DNA from: Pleomorphomonas sp. | Lineage (GTDB): Bacteria > Pseudomonadota > Alphaproteobacteria > Rhizobiales > Pleomorphomonadaceae | NCBI GenBank assembly: GCA_030603685.1 | Contig: JAUVXG010000020.1 | Location: forward strand, 1 to 42,145 | Direction of reading: 5' to 3' | Length of the DNA: 42,145 nucleotides | In this document: in pieces, positions 27,796 through 35,999 of the stretch | Numbering within the stretch: the first letter of the stretch is position 1 | How the letters are laid out: each line of letters starts with the position of its first letter | The notes under the pieces: generated by a model | What the model was told of the DNA's origin: nothing | The model's input: the letters and a program-made list of their open reading frames with translations, nothing else | The model's database searches: none | Translations under genes and position numbers: made by a program

Positions 27796-29451
27796 TCAGG
27801 CTTCCGCGGCCGCGGGCTGCTTGAGGCGCTCGGTGAACTCCGACGGGAAATGCTTGAGCGCCGACAGCACCGGGGTCGGTGCGGTCTGCCCGAGCGCGCA
27901 GAGGGAGCCCTTCTGCATGGCTTGGGCGATCATCCTGATGTTCGCGATATCCTCCTCGGTGCCATCGCCGGCGACGATCTTGTCCAGGAGATGCAGCATT
28001 TGCGTTCCGCCGATGCGGCAAGGTGCGCACTTGCCGCAGGACTCGTCGACGCAGAAGTCGAGATAGAAGCGGGCGAGTTCGACGACACTGTCATGGTCGT
28101 CGATGACGATGAGACCGCCCGATCCCATCATGGAGCCGAGCTGCTGCAGGTGCTCGTAGGAGATCGGCGTATCGAACTGGCTTTCCGGGATCATGCCGCC
28201 CGATGGACCGCCGGTTTGCACGCCCTTCACCTTGCGGTCGGTACCGGTGCCGCCACCAATCGTCTCGACGATCTCGCGGATTGTGATGCCCATCGGCACT
28301 TCGACGAGACCGTTGTGGGCGATCTTGCCGGTCAGCGCGAAGACCTTGGTGCCCTTCGATTTCTCCGTCCCCTTGGCGGCGAACCACTCGGCGCCGTTGA
28401 GCAGGATGCGTGGCACGTTGGCGAGCGTTTCGACGTTGTTGACGCAGCTCGGCTTGTCCCAGAGCCCCTTGACGGAAGGGAACGGCGGGCGGGGGCGCGG
28501 CGTTCCGAGCTTGCCTTCCACCGAGGCGATGAGAGCCGTCTCCTCGCCGCAAACGAAGGCGCCGGCGCCCAGACGGACGTCGAAATCGAAACTCCAACCG
28601 GAGTTCAGGATGTTGCGACCGACGAGGCCGGCCTGGCGCGCCTGTCGGATGGCCTTCTCGATGCGATCGACGGCGAGCGGATATTCGGCGCGGATGTAGA
28701 ATACGCCGTTGGTGGCATTCATGGCGCGGGCCGCGATCATCATGCCTTCGAGGACGGCGTGTGGATCCCCCTCAAGCACGGAACGATCCATGAAGGCGCC
28801 CGGATCGCCCTCGTCACCGTTGCAGATCACATACTTGACGTCCGACTGCATGCGATGGGCGAAATCCCACTTGAGACCGGTCGGATAGCCGGCGCCGCCG
28901 CGGCCGCGCAGACCGGAGGCCAGCACCTCCTGGCAGATCTCCTCGGCCGACATGGTGAGAGCCTTTCGAAGGCCCTGGTAGCCGCCATGCACGAGATAGT
29001 CGGCAAGCTTCTCAGGGTCGGCATGCCCGTTGTTGGAGAGCACAACGCGCTCCTGCATGGCGAAAAAGGCGGCGTGCAGATCGACGACATGGGCGCCAAG
29101 CGGGCCGACGGGATCATGGATCTCTTCGCCATTGGCAACAGGAGCAACGACCTCCTCGACGAGGCGCGACGCGAGATCTGGCGTCATCTCGCTGAACAGC
29201 ACATCCTCGTGCCCCTTGCAGGTCATGCGAACCAACGGCCCCTTGCTGCACAGGCCCATGCAGCCCGTGCCGCCAACCTGAACTTTGCCCGCCAGGCCTC
29301 TTTCGGTGATATCGGCCTTGATACGCGCGACGATGTCCGCCGCGCCGGATGACTGGCAGCCCGTGCTCGAGCAGCAGACCAGGCGCACGTCCATTGCTTG
29401 CTGTTTGGCAAGCTCGGCGGCAGCTTTCACTTCAAGCTCTTCCGGCTTCAT
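27796..29451 (-). CDS. hndC: NADH-binding hydrogenase subunit, NuoF-like with fused N-terminal [2Fe-2S] domain (HndC/HydB)
   Basis: A 551-residue flavoprotein passing electrons between NADH and the catalytic subunit. The N-terminal thioredoxin-like [2Fe-2S] domain has Cys26/27, Cys32, Cys64 and Cys68; in Desulfovibrio a similar domain is a separate protein (HndB). Next comes the NuoF core with GLRGRGGAGYPTGLKW (FMN/NADH site) and CNGDEGDPGAFMDRS, and then the [4Fe-4S] motif SCGKCAPCR (Cys472/475/478) with Cys518 in SLCALGQ. The protein ends soon after, so the C-terminal ferredoxin domain of Thermotoga HydB is missing. That argues for a simple NADH-linked rather than an electron-bifurcating enzyme (inference). 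The ATG at 29451 has GTGGGACC upstream. Confidence 0.93.
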   Translation of the reverse strand: MKPEELEVKAAAELAKQQAMDVRLVCCSSTGCQSSGAADIVARIKADITERGLAGKVQVGGTGCMGLCSKGPLVRMTCKGHEDVLFSEMTPDLASRLVEEVVAPVANGEEIHDPVGPLGAHVVDLHAAFFAMQERVVLSNNGHADPEKLADYLVHGGYQGLRKALTMSAEEICQEVLASGLRGRGGAGYPTGLKWDFAHRMQSDVKYVICNGDEGDPGAFMDRSVLEGDPHAVLEGMMIAARAMNATNGVFYIRAEYPLAVDRIEKAIRQARQAGLVGRNILNSGWSFDFDVRLGAGAFVCGEETALIASVEGKLGTPRPRPPFPSVKGLWDKPSCVNNVETLANVPRILLNGAEWFAAKGTEKSKGTKVFALTGKIAHNGLVEVPMGITIREIVETIGGGTGTDRKVKGVQTGGPSGGMIPESQFDTPISYEHLQQLGSMMGSGGLIVIDDHDSVVELARFYLDFCVDESCGKCAPCRIGGTQMLHLLDKIVAGDGTEEDIANIRMIAQAMQKGSLCALGQTAPTPVLSALKHFPSEFTERLKQPAAAEA

Positions 29452-29492
29452 AACGGTCCCACTTGTATCTGGAATTGGTAGAACTCGGCGGC

Positions 29493-30032
29493 TTACTCGG
29501 CGTCGTTGGACTCGGCGGCAACGTGCATCGGCTCATCCCGCTTGACGTTCTCGAGCAGTCCATGCGCGTCGGTGACGTCCTGCTTGCCGTAGACCTTGCC
29601 ATTGACCGAGGCGAGCGGCGCAAGGCCACAGCACCCGAGACAGCGCACACCCTGAAGGTGATACTCGCCATCCGGCGTGCTTTCGCCCTCCTTGATACCG
29701 AGCTCGTTCTCGATGCCGTGCAGGAGTTTCGGCGACCCCTTGATGTGACAGGCCGTGCCGGTGCAAACGGAGATGATGTACTTGCCGGGGCTTTCCAGCT
29801 TGAAGTAATTGTAGAAGGTCAACACCTCGTAGATGTTGGCAAGCGGAATGCCCATTTCACGGCCAAGCTTCATGGCGGATTCGCGCGGTACATAACCGAG
29901 CCGCCCCTGAAGCTCGTGAAGCGCCATGATGAGGCTGCCTCGCTTCTTCTTCCACTTCTGAGCCAGGACGACGATTTCGTCTTCCGGAGCCTCTTCGACT
30001 TCAACATCATCCAACGCGGTATCTTCGCTCAT
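29493..30032 (-). CDS. hndA: NuoE-like [2Fe-2S] hydrogenase subunit (HndA/HydC)
   Basis: A 179-residue thioredoxin-fold [2Fe-2S] protein of the 24-kDa NuoE family. The acidic N-terminus precedes a helical region (KWKKKRGSLIMALHELQGRL, GYVPRESAMKLGREM), and the cluster ligands are in CTGTACHIKG (two Cys) and CLGCCGLAP (two Cys). It is the first gene of the hydrogenase operon, 41 bp before hndC, and completes a trimeric HydABC-like enzyme. The RBS of the ATG at 30032 is weak. A 395-bp upstream region separates it from the derI gene. Confidence 0.93.
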   Translation of the reverse strand: MSEDTALDDVEVEEAPEDEIVVLAQKWKKKRGSLIMALHELQGRLGYVPRESAMKLGREMGIPLANIYEVLTFYNYFKLESPGKYIISVCTGTACHIKGSPKLLHGIENELGIKEGESTPDGEYHLQGVRCLGCCGLAPLASVNGKVYGKQDVTDAHGLLENVKRDEPMHVAAESNDAE

Positions 30033-30427
30033 TGTCTTTGTCCGTGCAGCCTTTTGTTGTTATCTCAATCGATTTAGAAGGCGTCCGTATCAAATTGGAT
30101 ATTCTGTCTTCCAGCTTTACGAGATTACTCCAATCGACTCGCCTTCCGGTCGCGCCCGAATATTTAGATTTTTGCTTTCATATTTTCGGAGCCACCAAGC
30201 ATTCGATCCATGTCGTCCGCTTCAACACTCGACGAGGCTTTCACATCATCAGCGCTTCATCAAGAAGTAGAGTTCCCTATACGGCGGCATAAACATTCGA
30301 TCCGAAACGTTCTCAGGAGAATGCATTCCGTTCATGCTGCGACAAAGCAGATGCGAAGGCGGTTTTTCAGCCACCTCCGCCCCGCCAGATGAAAGGGAAT
30401 CTCAAGTCAGTCGCGCACCAGGCACCC
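30033..30427. other. Upstream region of the hydrogenase operon
   Basis: An AT-rich noncoding 395 bp, the expected promoter zone for hndA. Between 30060 and 30190 there are TTTGATAC and ATCGATTGAG-like segments on the minus strand. I looked for a clear FNR/ANR box (TTGAT-N4-ATCAA) and did not find one. Confidence 0.45.
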
Positions 30428-30910
30428 TCAGACAGGGGTACCACCGGCAGGTGCCGCGTCCTTCTTGTCGACATCTTCGATAGCTTTTACATTCCCTCCT
30501 GATGGCCCATCTGGATCAAACTTTCCGGTCAAACTCAGGAAGGTGTCGGCGATCAGCTTGGCGTGTTCGACCCCCACGACACGGGCACCCATGGTAATGA
30601 TCTGAGCGTCGTTGGAGAGCGCCGCCCTTTGGGCGGAGTAGACATCGTGGGTCAGCGCGGCGCGAATGCCGCGAACCTTGTTGGCGCTGATGCATACGCC
30701 GATGCCCGTTCCGCAAATAAGGATGGCTCGGTCGTAGGTTCCGCCCAAAACGCCCGTTGCGACCCGGTCGGCAAGGTTGGCATAGAAGGGATCGGCGACA
30801 TTACCGGTACGCGACACTTCGAACACCTCGAAGTGAGACTTGAGATGTTCGGCCAGCACGTGAGCCAGCCCTTCTCCGGCACTGTCACCGGCCACCGCCA
30901 CCTTGATCAT
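30428..30910 (-). CDS. derI: RpiB-like D-erythrulose-4-phosphate isomerase (DerI/EryI type)
   Basis: A 160-residue RpiB/LacAB-family isomerase. The catalytic Cys66 sits in [15 protein letters not shown]. The histidine of the RpiB QHND motif, which opens the ribose ring, is replaced ([17 protein letters not shown]). This matches EryI of Brucella and DerI of M. smegmatis, which convert D-erythrulose-4-phosphate to D-erythrose-4-phosphate; a tetrulose 4-phosphate has no furanose ring to open. A C-terminal tail ([15 protein letters not shown] and onward) extends past the RpiB core. The ATG at 30910 follows GAGAGGAAAG. It is divergent from tkt, and the 251-bp gap holds the second 43-bp element, which may serve both genes. 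Generic ribose-5-P isomerase is less likely. Confidence 0.9.
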   Translation of the reverse strand: MIKVAVAGDSAGEGLAHVLAEHLKSHFEVFEVSRTGNVADPFYANLADRVATGVLGGTYDRAILICGTGIGVCISANKVRGIRAALTHDVYSAQRAALSNDAQIITMGARVVGVEHAKLIADTFLSLTGKFDPDGPSGGNVKAIEDVDKKDAAPAGGTPV

Positions 30911-31086
30911 GCTTTCCTCTCCGCATATTGGCGCCCGAATTCGCTTGCCGGACCTTATGGCCTCCGCCGCGTGGATGTGAATTCCACCGCCTCGCTTTCC
31001 GACGAGTCGATCAAATTCTCATCCCTCTGTGCGTCTCGGGGCTTTCTGAGGCGAAGATAACACCGTAACAGGCGAAATCAACCTAA

Positions 31087-31129
31087 TTGTGTTGGTTTGA
31101 TAACTTATGTTGATATTTTTGTGATTTTG
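31087..31129 (+). promoter_or_regulatory. 43-bp promoter/operator element, copy 2
   Basis: Matches 4416-4458 at 39 of 43 bases. Includes TTGTGTT, TTTGATA, TTGATATTTTTGTGATTTTG and the GATA/GATA/GATT spacing of 13 and 11 bp. It ends 32 bases before the tkt ATG and lies in the divergent derI-tkt region. Confidence 0.68.
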
Positions 31130-31161
31130 GGCTAGGAGCTGTCGCAAACGGGAGGATCAGC

Positions 31162-33198
31162 ATGTCGACCACAGCCGAATGGATCAGGGAAAAGGCGACA
31201 AACGCGCCGGTGGACTTCCAACTCGCCAACTGCATCCGGGCGCTCGCCATAGATGCGGTCGAGGCCGCCAACTCGGGTCATCCCGGAGCACCCCTCGGCA
31301 TGGCGGATGCCGCGACGGTACTGTTCGCCCGTCACCTGAAATTCGACGCGGCCCACCCCGACTGGCCCGACCGCGACCGCTTCGTGCTTTCGAACGGACA
31401 TGCGTCGGCGCTGCTCTACGCGCTGCTTTATCTCACCGGTTATCAGGACATGACGATCGATGAGATCAAGGCCTTCCGCCAGTGGGGATCGAAGGCAGCC
31501 GGCCACCCCGAGTATGGCCACGCCAAGGGCATCGAGACGACGACCGGGCCACTCGGTCAAGGCATCGCCGGCGCAGTGGGCATGGCGATGGAGGAGCGGC
31601 GGCTCGCCGACGAGTTCGGTGCCGATGTCGTGGATCACCACACATATGTCCTCTGCGGTGACGGCTGCCTTGAGGAAGGCATCAGCCAGGAGGCGGCCTC
31701 GCTGGCCGGCCATCTCGGCCTCGGCAAGTTGGTCGTTCTCTACGACGACAACGGGATCACCATCGACGGATCCACGACGATCAGCTTTTCCGAAGACATT
31801 CCGGCGCGGTTCCGGGCCTGTGGCTGGCACGTCCAGACATGTGACGGCCATAACATCGGCGCTCTCGATCAGGCGATCGCCGCCGCCAAGGCTGCGACAA
31901 CCCGCCCCTCTCTGATCGCCATGCGCACGGTGATCGGCTTCGGATCTCCCAACAAGGCCGGCAAGGAGTCCTCGCACGGCGCGCCGCTTGGCGCCGACGA
32001 GGCCGCCGCCACCAAGGCAGCTCTCGGATGGACCGCGCCAGCCTTTGCGATTCCTGACGAGCTTCTCACTCGGTGGCGTCAGATCGGCAGTCGCGGCGCG
32101 GCGGAGCGTCAGGCCTGGCAGGACCGCCTCGCGGCCCAACCGGCAGTGCTTCGGGGCGAGTTCGAGCGACGCATGAGCGGCGCGCTTCCCTTGGGATACC
32201 CAGGCTCCATTGAGACGCTGAAACGCGAACTGTTCGCCAATCCGCAGAAGGTGGCTACCCGTCGCGCCAGTCAGATCGCCCTTGAGGCGATCACCGCTTC
32301 CGCGCCTGAGATGATCGGTGGGTCGGCCGACCTCACCGGCTCCAACCTGACCCGTGTCAAGGCGGTCGACAGCCAGTTCACCCGTTCCCAGTCGGGTCGC
32401 TACGTCGGGTACGGCGTGCGCGAGTTCGCCATGGGGGCCATGATGAACGGCATGGTCACCCACGGGGGGCTCATTCCCTACGGCGGCACGTTCCTGGTTT
32501 TCTCCGACTACGCCCGTGGCGCCATACGCCTGTCGGCGTTGATGGGCATCGGCACCATCTATGTGATGACCCACGATTCGATCGGGCTCGGCGAGGACGG
32601 CCCCACGCACCAGCCCGTCGAGCACCTGGCTTCACTTCGCGCCTTGCCGCGCCTGTTGGTCTTCCGCCCAGCCGATGTGGTGGAAACGCTCGAGTGCTGG
32701 GACGTGGCTGTCCGGAGCCGCAATCGCCCTTCGCTGCTGGCGCTCTCGCGGCAGGCGGTGCCGCAGTTGCGCGGTAACGATGCTGAAGACCCCACTGAGA
32801 ATCGCGTCGCCTCGGGTGCCTACGTCATTCGCAGATTTGGTGGCGAGACGCGTGACGTGACGCTGCTCGCCACCGGCACCGAAGTATCGTTGGCCATAGA
32901 GGCAGCGGAAGTGCTTGCGAATGACGGGCTCTCCGTTGCAGTAGTGTCGATGCCGTGCTGGGAGCTCTTCGAGGCACAGTCCAAGGCCTATCGCGCATCC
33001 GTGCTCGGTTCGGCGCCGCGCGTTGCCATCGAAGCGGCGGGAAAGCTTGGCTGGACACGGTATGTCGCAAGCGAAGAGGACGTCATCGGTCTCGACGACT
33101 TCGGCGCGTCGGCCCCAGCCGAACGGCTTTATGCCGAGTTCGGGATCACCCGCGACGCCATCGTCGCCAAGGCAAAAGCCTTGGCGGGTCGCGCCTGA
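31162..33198 (+). CDS. tkt: Transketolase
   Basis: A 678-residue thiamine-diphosphate enzyme that transfers two-carbon units between pentose, tetrose and hexose phosphates. Seen: the N-terminal [17 protein letters not shown] motif, catalytic-site [15 protein letters not shown], the ThDP/Mg motif [20 protein letters not shown] with [10 protein letters not shown], and the pyrimidine domain [23 protein letters not shown] and [20 protein letters not shown]. Length is normal. The ATG has GGGAGGATCAGC directly upstream. Its location next to derI and the shared 43-bp element suggest a dedicated tetrose-pathway copy that takes up erythrose-4-phosphate together with a pentose phosphate. Confidence 0.96.
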   Translation: MSTTAEWIREKATNAPVDFQLANCIRALAIDAVEAANSGHPGAPLGMADAATVLFARHLKFDAAHPDWPDRDRFVLSNGHASALLYALLYLTGYQDMTIDEIKAFRQWGSKAAGHPEYGHAKGIETTTGPLGQGIAGAVGMAMEERRLADEFGADVVDHHTYVLCGDGCLEEGISQEAASLAGHLGLGKLVVLYDDNGITIDGSTTISFSEDIPARFRACGWHVQTCDGHNIGALDQAIAAAKAATTRPSLIAMRTVIGFGSPNKAGKESSHGAPLGADEAAATKAALGWTAPAFAIPDELLTRWRQIGSRGAAERQAWQDRLAAQPAVLRGEFERRMSGALPLGYPGSIETLKRELFANPQKVATRRASQIALEAITASAPEMIGGSADLTGSNLTRVKAVDSQFTRSQSGRYVGYGVREFAMGAMMNGMVTHGGLIPYGGTFLVFSDYARGAIRLSALMGIGTIYVMTHDSIGLGEDGPTHQPVEHLASLRALPRLLVFRPADVVETLECWDVAVRSRNRPSLLALSRQAVPQLRGNDAEDPTENRVASGAYVIRRFGGETRDVTLLATGTEVSLAIEAAEVLANDGLSVAVVSMPCWELFEAQSKAYRASVLGSAPRVAIEAAGKLGWTRYVASEEDVIGLDDFGASAPAERLYAEFGITRDAIVAKAKALAGRA

Positions 33199-33260
33199 GC
33201 CGGGGTTTCGAACCCCGAGAAGGCCGGCGAAGGGATAGGGCGGCCTCCTCCCGCCCGATC

Positions 33261-33299
33261 GGAGCCGTGTCGGAATCTCTCCCGTTCCGGCACGGCTCC
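33261..33299 (+). terminator. Hairpin after tkt
   Basis: A 15-bp stem with a single G-U position (33261-33275 with 33285-33299, 9-nt loop), 63 bp after the tkt stop. No T-run follows. Confidence 0.6.
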
Positions 33300-33412
33300 C
33301 AAAGCCAACGCGGCCTCGGTCGCAACGGACCGTCGCAGCCGGGAAAACGCAGTCCCGCAGAAATGCCGCAAATCCCGCGTATCGACCTTGCCGGAAACCA
33401 CAAGGTCATACG

Positions 33413-33802
33413 ATGAACCAGCACGCACGCGACATCGAACCGGATCTCGGCCCGCTTCTGGACATGACCGATGATCTTCCCGATCAGGACGCGTCGGGAA
33501 ACAACAAGACCGAGCCTCGCCTTGATGACGATCACAGGAAGAAGCCCGGCCTGACGCTTGGGCCAATGGATCGGATTGGCCCGATGGGTGCCCCATCCTC
33601 CGAACGGTCACACATGCGCAGCGCCAAGGCCGCGCCGTCCGCTGCTCCCGGCGTTTGGGGCGGGTTCTGGCGCGCCGTCGTCATCGGCATCGTTTCCGGA
33701 ACCGTCGGCGGCCTCGTCGGCGCCTTCACCCTCGTCTGGCTGACCGGCGAGGGATGGAGCGTGTTCGCCAAGCTGCTCGTCGACGCGATCGGGCATATGT
33801 GA
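33413..33802 (+). CDS. Small hypothetical membrane protein
   Basis: A 129-residue protein that I do not recognise. The first ~80 residues are polar and rich in Asp, Pro and Lys (for example LLDMTDDLPDQDASGNNKTE). They are followed by one glycine-rich transmembrane segment, FWRAVVIGIVSGTVGGLVGA FTLVWL (about 85-110), and a short tail. The ATG has AAGG about 8 bases upstream. It sits alone between tkt and the arsenic genes. A coding origin is likely from the well-formed membrane segment, but the evidence is limited. Confidence 0.5.
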   Translation: MNQHARDIEPDLGPLLDMTDDLPDQDASGNNKTEPRLDDDHRKKPGLTLGPMDRIGPMGAPSSERSHMRSAKAAPSAAPGVWGGFWRAVVIGIVSGTVGGLVGAFTLVWLTGEGWSVFAKLLVDAIGHM

Positions 33803-33865
33803 GCCCGTCGAACGACGTCATGCCCGTTCCGATTGCTGGAAGGCCAAAGCCTGCCGGAGACAGTA

Positions 33866-34102
33866 TCAGGCCGTCAGCCAGCCATCGACATCGACTGCCT
33901 TCGGCAGGCCGCCAGCATGCACGACCTTGCCATCGACCACCACACCAGGGGTCGCAGCGATGCCATAGCCGGCAATGGCGGCATAGTCGGTGACCTTCTC
34001 GATCGTGACCGGCACGCCGAGCTTCTCGGCCTCAGTCTTCAGGAGATCGGCAGTGAGCTGGCAGGTCTTGCAGCCGGAGCCAAGGACCTTGATGTCTTTC
34101 AT
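33866..34102 (-). CDS. Small thioredoxin-like redox protein (thioredoxin_3 / redox-active disulfide protein 2 type)
   Basis: A 78-residue thioredoxin-fold protein. MKDIKVLGSGCKTCQ shows the CxxC redox pair (Cys11, Cys14), then the TPGVVVDGKVVHAGGLP cis-proline region. The start is ATG 34102, with GGAGG 5 bases ahead. It is the last gene of the arsR-permease-ProC-like-thioredoxin operon. Proteins of this family are often encoded beside the same kind of permease (ArsP-like) and may reduce or sense thiol-reactive metalloids; the role here is inferred from context. Confidence 0.85.
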   Translation of the reverse strand: MKDIKVLGSGCKTCQLTADLLKTEAEKLGVPVTIEKVTDYAAIAGYGIAATPGVVVDGKVVHAGGLPKAVDVDGWLTA

Positions 34103-34115
34103 GATGTCCTCCAAG

Positions 34116-34145
34116 TAAAGTTCAGGCGGGTAAAGTTCAGGCGGG
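34116..34145. repeat. 15-bp tandem duplication
   Basis: TAAAGTTCAGGCGGG occurs twice in direct succession, covering the stop codon of the ProC-like gene; the second in-frame TGA is a duplicate of the first. Probably a replication slippage event. Confidence 0.8.
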
Positions 34146-34910
34146 ATAGGTGAGCTTCTGAAACAGTGGCTTCAGGCGATCCCTGTAGGCGGCGACAATC
34201 GCCGCTTCGTCGGCCGCGAGCGGCTTGACCGGCACAAGATCCATCACGTCGTCGGGCGCCAGGCCGGACTCGAACAGCGTTGCCGAGGCGCCGTTGACCA
34301 TGGCGGCAACCGCCTGACGAGCCGCTGCATCCGTGAGCCCGAACTCCACGGCGAGGCGCTTGAGTTCCTTGAACTGGAACCACAGGTAGGTCGGCCCCAT
34401 GGCGGAGATCAGTGCGTAGGCCTCGATGGTCCGCTCCTCCACCACCGGACAGTCGCCAAGTGGCACCATCAACGCGAGGAGCATGTGGCGTTCAGCTTCC
34501 GGAACACCGGCAGAGAAGGCGATCGGGTTATACCCCTCGCCGACGATCGAGGGCGCGTTCGGGTTCTGCCTGGCAAGGCGGGAGAAGCCGCCGAGCAGGT
34601 TGGAAAGGCCGACAAACGTCACCTTCGGCGCCAGCGAGAGGAGAACCGCTTCGGGCTTCAGGTGCCCCTTGATCGCCGGCAGCGCCTCGGCAAGCACCGG
34701 CGGATGCAAGCCGACGATGACAAGGTCGGCAGATGCCGCCTCGGCTGGGCTGCCTGACCTTATTTCAGGCGCGATGGATGCGAGCCTCGTCGCCTGTTCG
34801 GAGTTTGTGTCGAAGATGACGACCGCCCTCGGCAAGGCGCCGGCCCTCTTCCAGCCTTCCAGCATGATCCTGGCGATACGCCCACCGCCGATGAAACCGA
34901 CCATTTTCAT
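34137..34910 (-). CDS. NAD(P)-binding ProC-like oxidoreductase
   Basis: A 257-residue protein with an N-terminal Rossmann motif (MVGFIGGGRIARIMLEGW) and the helical dimerisation domain of the pyrroline-5-carboxylate reductase family (EAYALISAMGPTYLWFQFKE, then AARQAVAAMVNGASATLFES, the place of the ProC TxxG region). It is probably not biosynthetic ProC: it is embedded in an arsenic-type operon, 18 bp after the permease gene, and the canonical ProC signature is modified. The ATG at 34910 has AAAGGAG in front. The substrate is unknown. Its recurrence beside ArsP-like permeases would be worth checking. Confidence 0.75.
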   Translation of the reverse strand: MKMVGFIGGGRIARIMLEGWKRAGALPRAVVIFDTNSEQATRLASIAPEIRSGSPAEAASADLVIVGLHPPVLAEALPAIKGHLKPEAVLLSLAPKVTFVGLSNLLGGFSRLARQNPNAPSIVGEGYNPIAFSAGVPEAERHMLLALMVPLGDCPVVEERTIEAYALISAMGPTYLWFQFKELKRLAVEFGLTDAAARQAVAAMVNGASATLFESGLAPDDVMDLVPVKPLAADEAAIVAAYRDRLKPLFQKLTYPA

Positions 34911-34928
34911 GGTTGCTCCTTTGCCGCG

Positions 34929-35999
34929 TCAAGCGACGAAGAGGAAGTTGAACAGATAACCGACGGCCAGGATGCCGAGCCCGACGACACCGGCGAAGAC
35001 GGCGATCAGGCGGACGGTCAGCACCTTTCGCAGGATGATCATTTCGGGCAGAGACAGGGCGATCACCGCCATCATGAAGGCCAGAACGGTGCCAAGCGCG
35101 GCGCCCTTGCCGATCAGGGCTTCGACGACGGGGATGATGCCGGCCGCGTTCGAGTACATGGGGACACCGACGACGACGGCCGCCGGAACCGACCACCAGG
35201 CATCCTTACCCATGATCGAGGCGAGCAGCTCCGCCGGAGCGTAGCCGTGGATCAACGCTCCGACGGCGATGCCCAGCAGCACCCACATCCAGACCTTGCC
35301 GACGATGTCCTTGACCGCGTCGCGCCCGGCCTCAAGACGATCGACGATCGTCAGTTGCCTCTCCGGGATCTCGGCGTTGCCCATGCGGACCTCGCGCACC
35401 CACGGCTGAAGCCAACCATCGAGATGGAAGCGGCCGATGACGTAGCCGGCGACGATGGCGACGCCGAGACCGAAGCACAGATAGGTGAGCGCCACCTGCC
35501 AGCCGACGAGCCCGAACAGAAGGCCCAGCGCCACTTCGTTGACCATGGGCGCGGCGATCAGAAAGGAGAAAGTGACGCCGAGCGGCACCCCGGCCGAGAC
35601 GAAGCCGATGAAAAGCGGCACCGCCGAGCAGGAGCAGAAAGGCGTGACGATGCCGAGCGACGCGGCGGCGACATTGCCGACGCCCTCGCGCTTGCCGGAC
35701 AGAAGCCGGCGGGTGTTCTCGGCCGAGAAGAAGCTGCGGACAACGCCCATGGCAAACACCACCAGCGTCAGCAGCATCAGGACCTTGGGCGTGTCGTAGA
35801 GGAAGAAGGCAAGAGCGTCGGCGAGGTGACTGGCAGGCGCCACGGGCAGTTGCGCCACCGCCCACAGGGAGACCGGCTTAAGCAGCTGATAGACGACGAA
35901 CCAGAGGATGATCGCGGCGATGGTGGCGCTGATCCACAGGGAGGCGCGGGCTTCCCCCTCCGGCTTGGGCGGCGTTGGGAGCGGGCAACAGCTGGTCAT
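34929..35999 (-). CDS. arsP: ArsP/YraQ-type permease
   Basis: A 356-residue inner-membrane permease of the DUF318 family with about eight hydrophobic segments. The characteristic TPFCSCSAVPLFIGFVSAGVP motif carries the Cys pair; the second half has GVPMYSNAAGIIPVVEALIG. ArsP members export trivalent organoarsenicals; other family members have unknown substrates. The N-terminus starts MTSCCPLP with an unusual Cys-Cys. The start is ATG 35999, overlapping the ArsR stop by 4 bases, so it is translationally coupled to arsR. It probably takes part in metalloid efflux. Confidence 0.85.
   Translation of the reverse strand: MTSCCPLPTPPKPEGEARASLWISATIAAIILWFVVYQLLKPVSLWAVAQLPVAPASHLADALAFFLYDTPKVLMLLTLVVFAMGVVRSFFSAENTRRLLSGKREGVGNVAAASLGIVTPFCSCSAVPLFIGFVSAGVPLGVTFSFLIAAPMVNEVALGLLFGLVGWQVALTYLCFGLGVAIVAGYVIGRFHLDGWLQPWVREVRMGNAEIPERQLTIVDRLEAGRDAVKDIVGKVWMWVLLGIAVGALIHGYAPAELLASIMGKDAWWSVPAAVVVGVPMYSNAAGIIPVVEALIGKGAALGTVLAFMMAVIALSLPEMIILRKVLTVRLIAVFAGVVGLGILAVGYLFNFLFVA

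Noticed and set aside
26051..28066. 671-residue plus-strand open frame over the hydrogenase gene
   Set aside because: Antisense shadow of hndD; no domain motif, while the minus strand shows all H-cluster motifs.
30033..30427. Possible FNR/ANR box before the hydrogenase operon
   Set aside because: TTGAT- and ATCAA-like pieces exist but not with the required 4-bp spacing; the same holds for TGATA-N6-TATCA at 25265.
31132..32625. 497-residue minus-strand open frame
   Set aside because: Antisense to transketolase and extends over the 43-bp promoter element; no motif.
34137..34910. Calling the Rossmann protein biosynthetic proC
   Set aside because: Modified signature and location inside an arsR-permease operon argue against proline biosynthesis.
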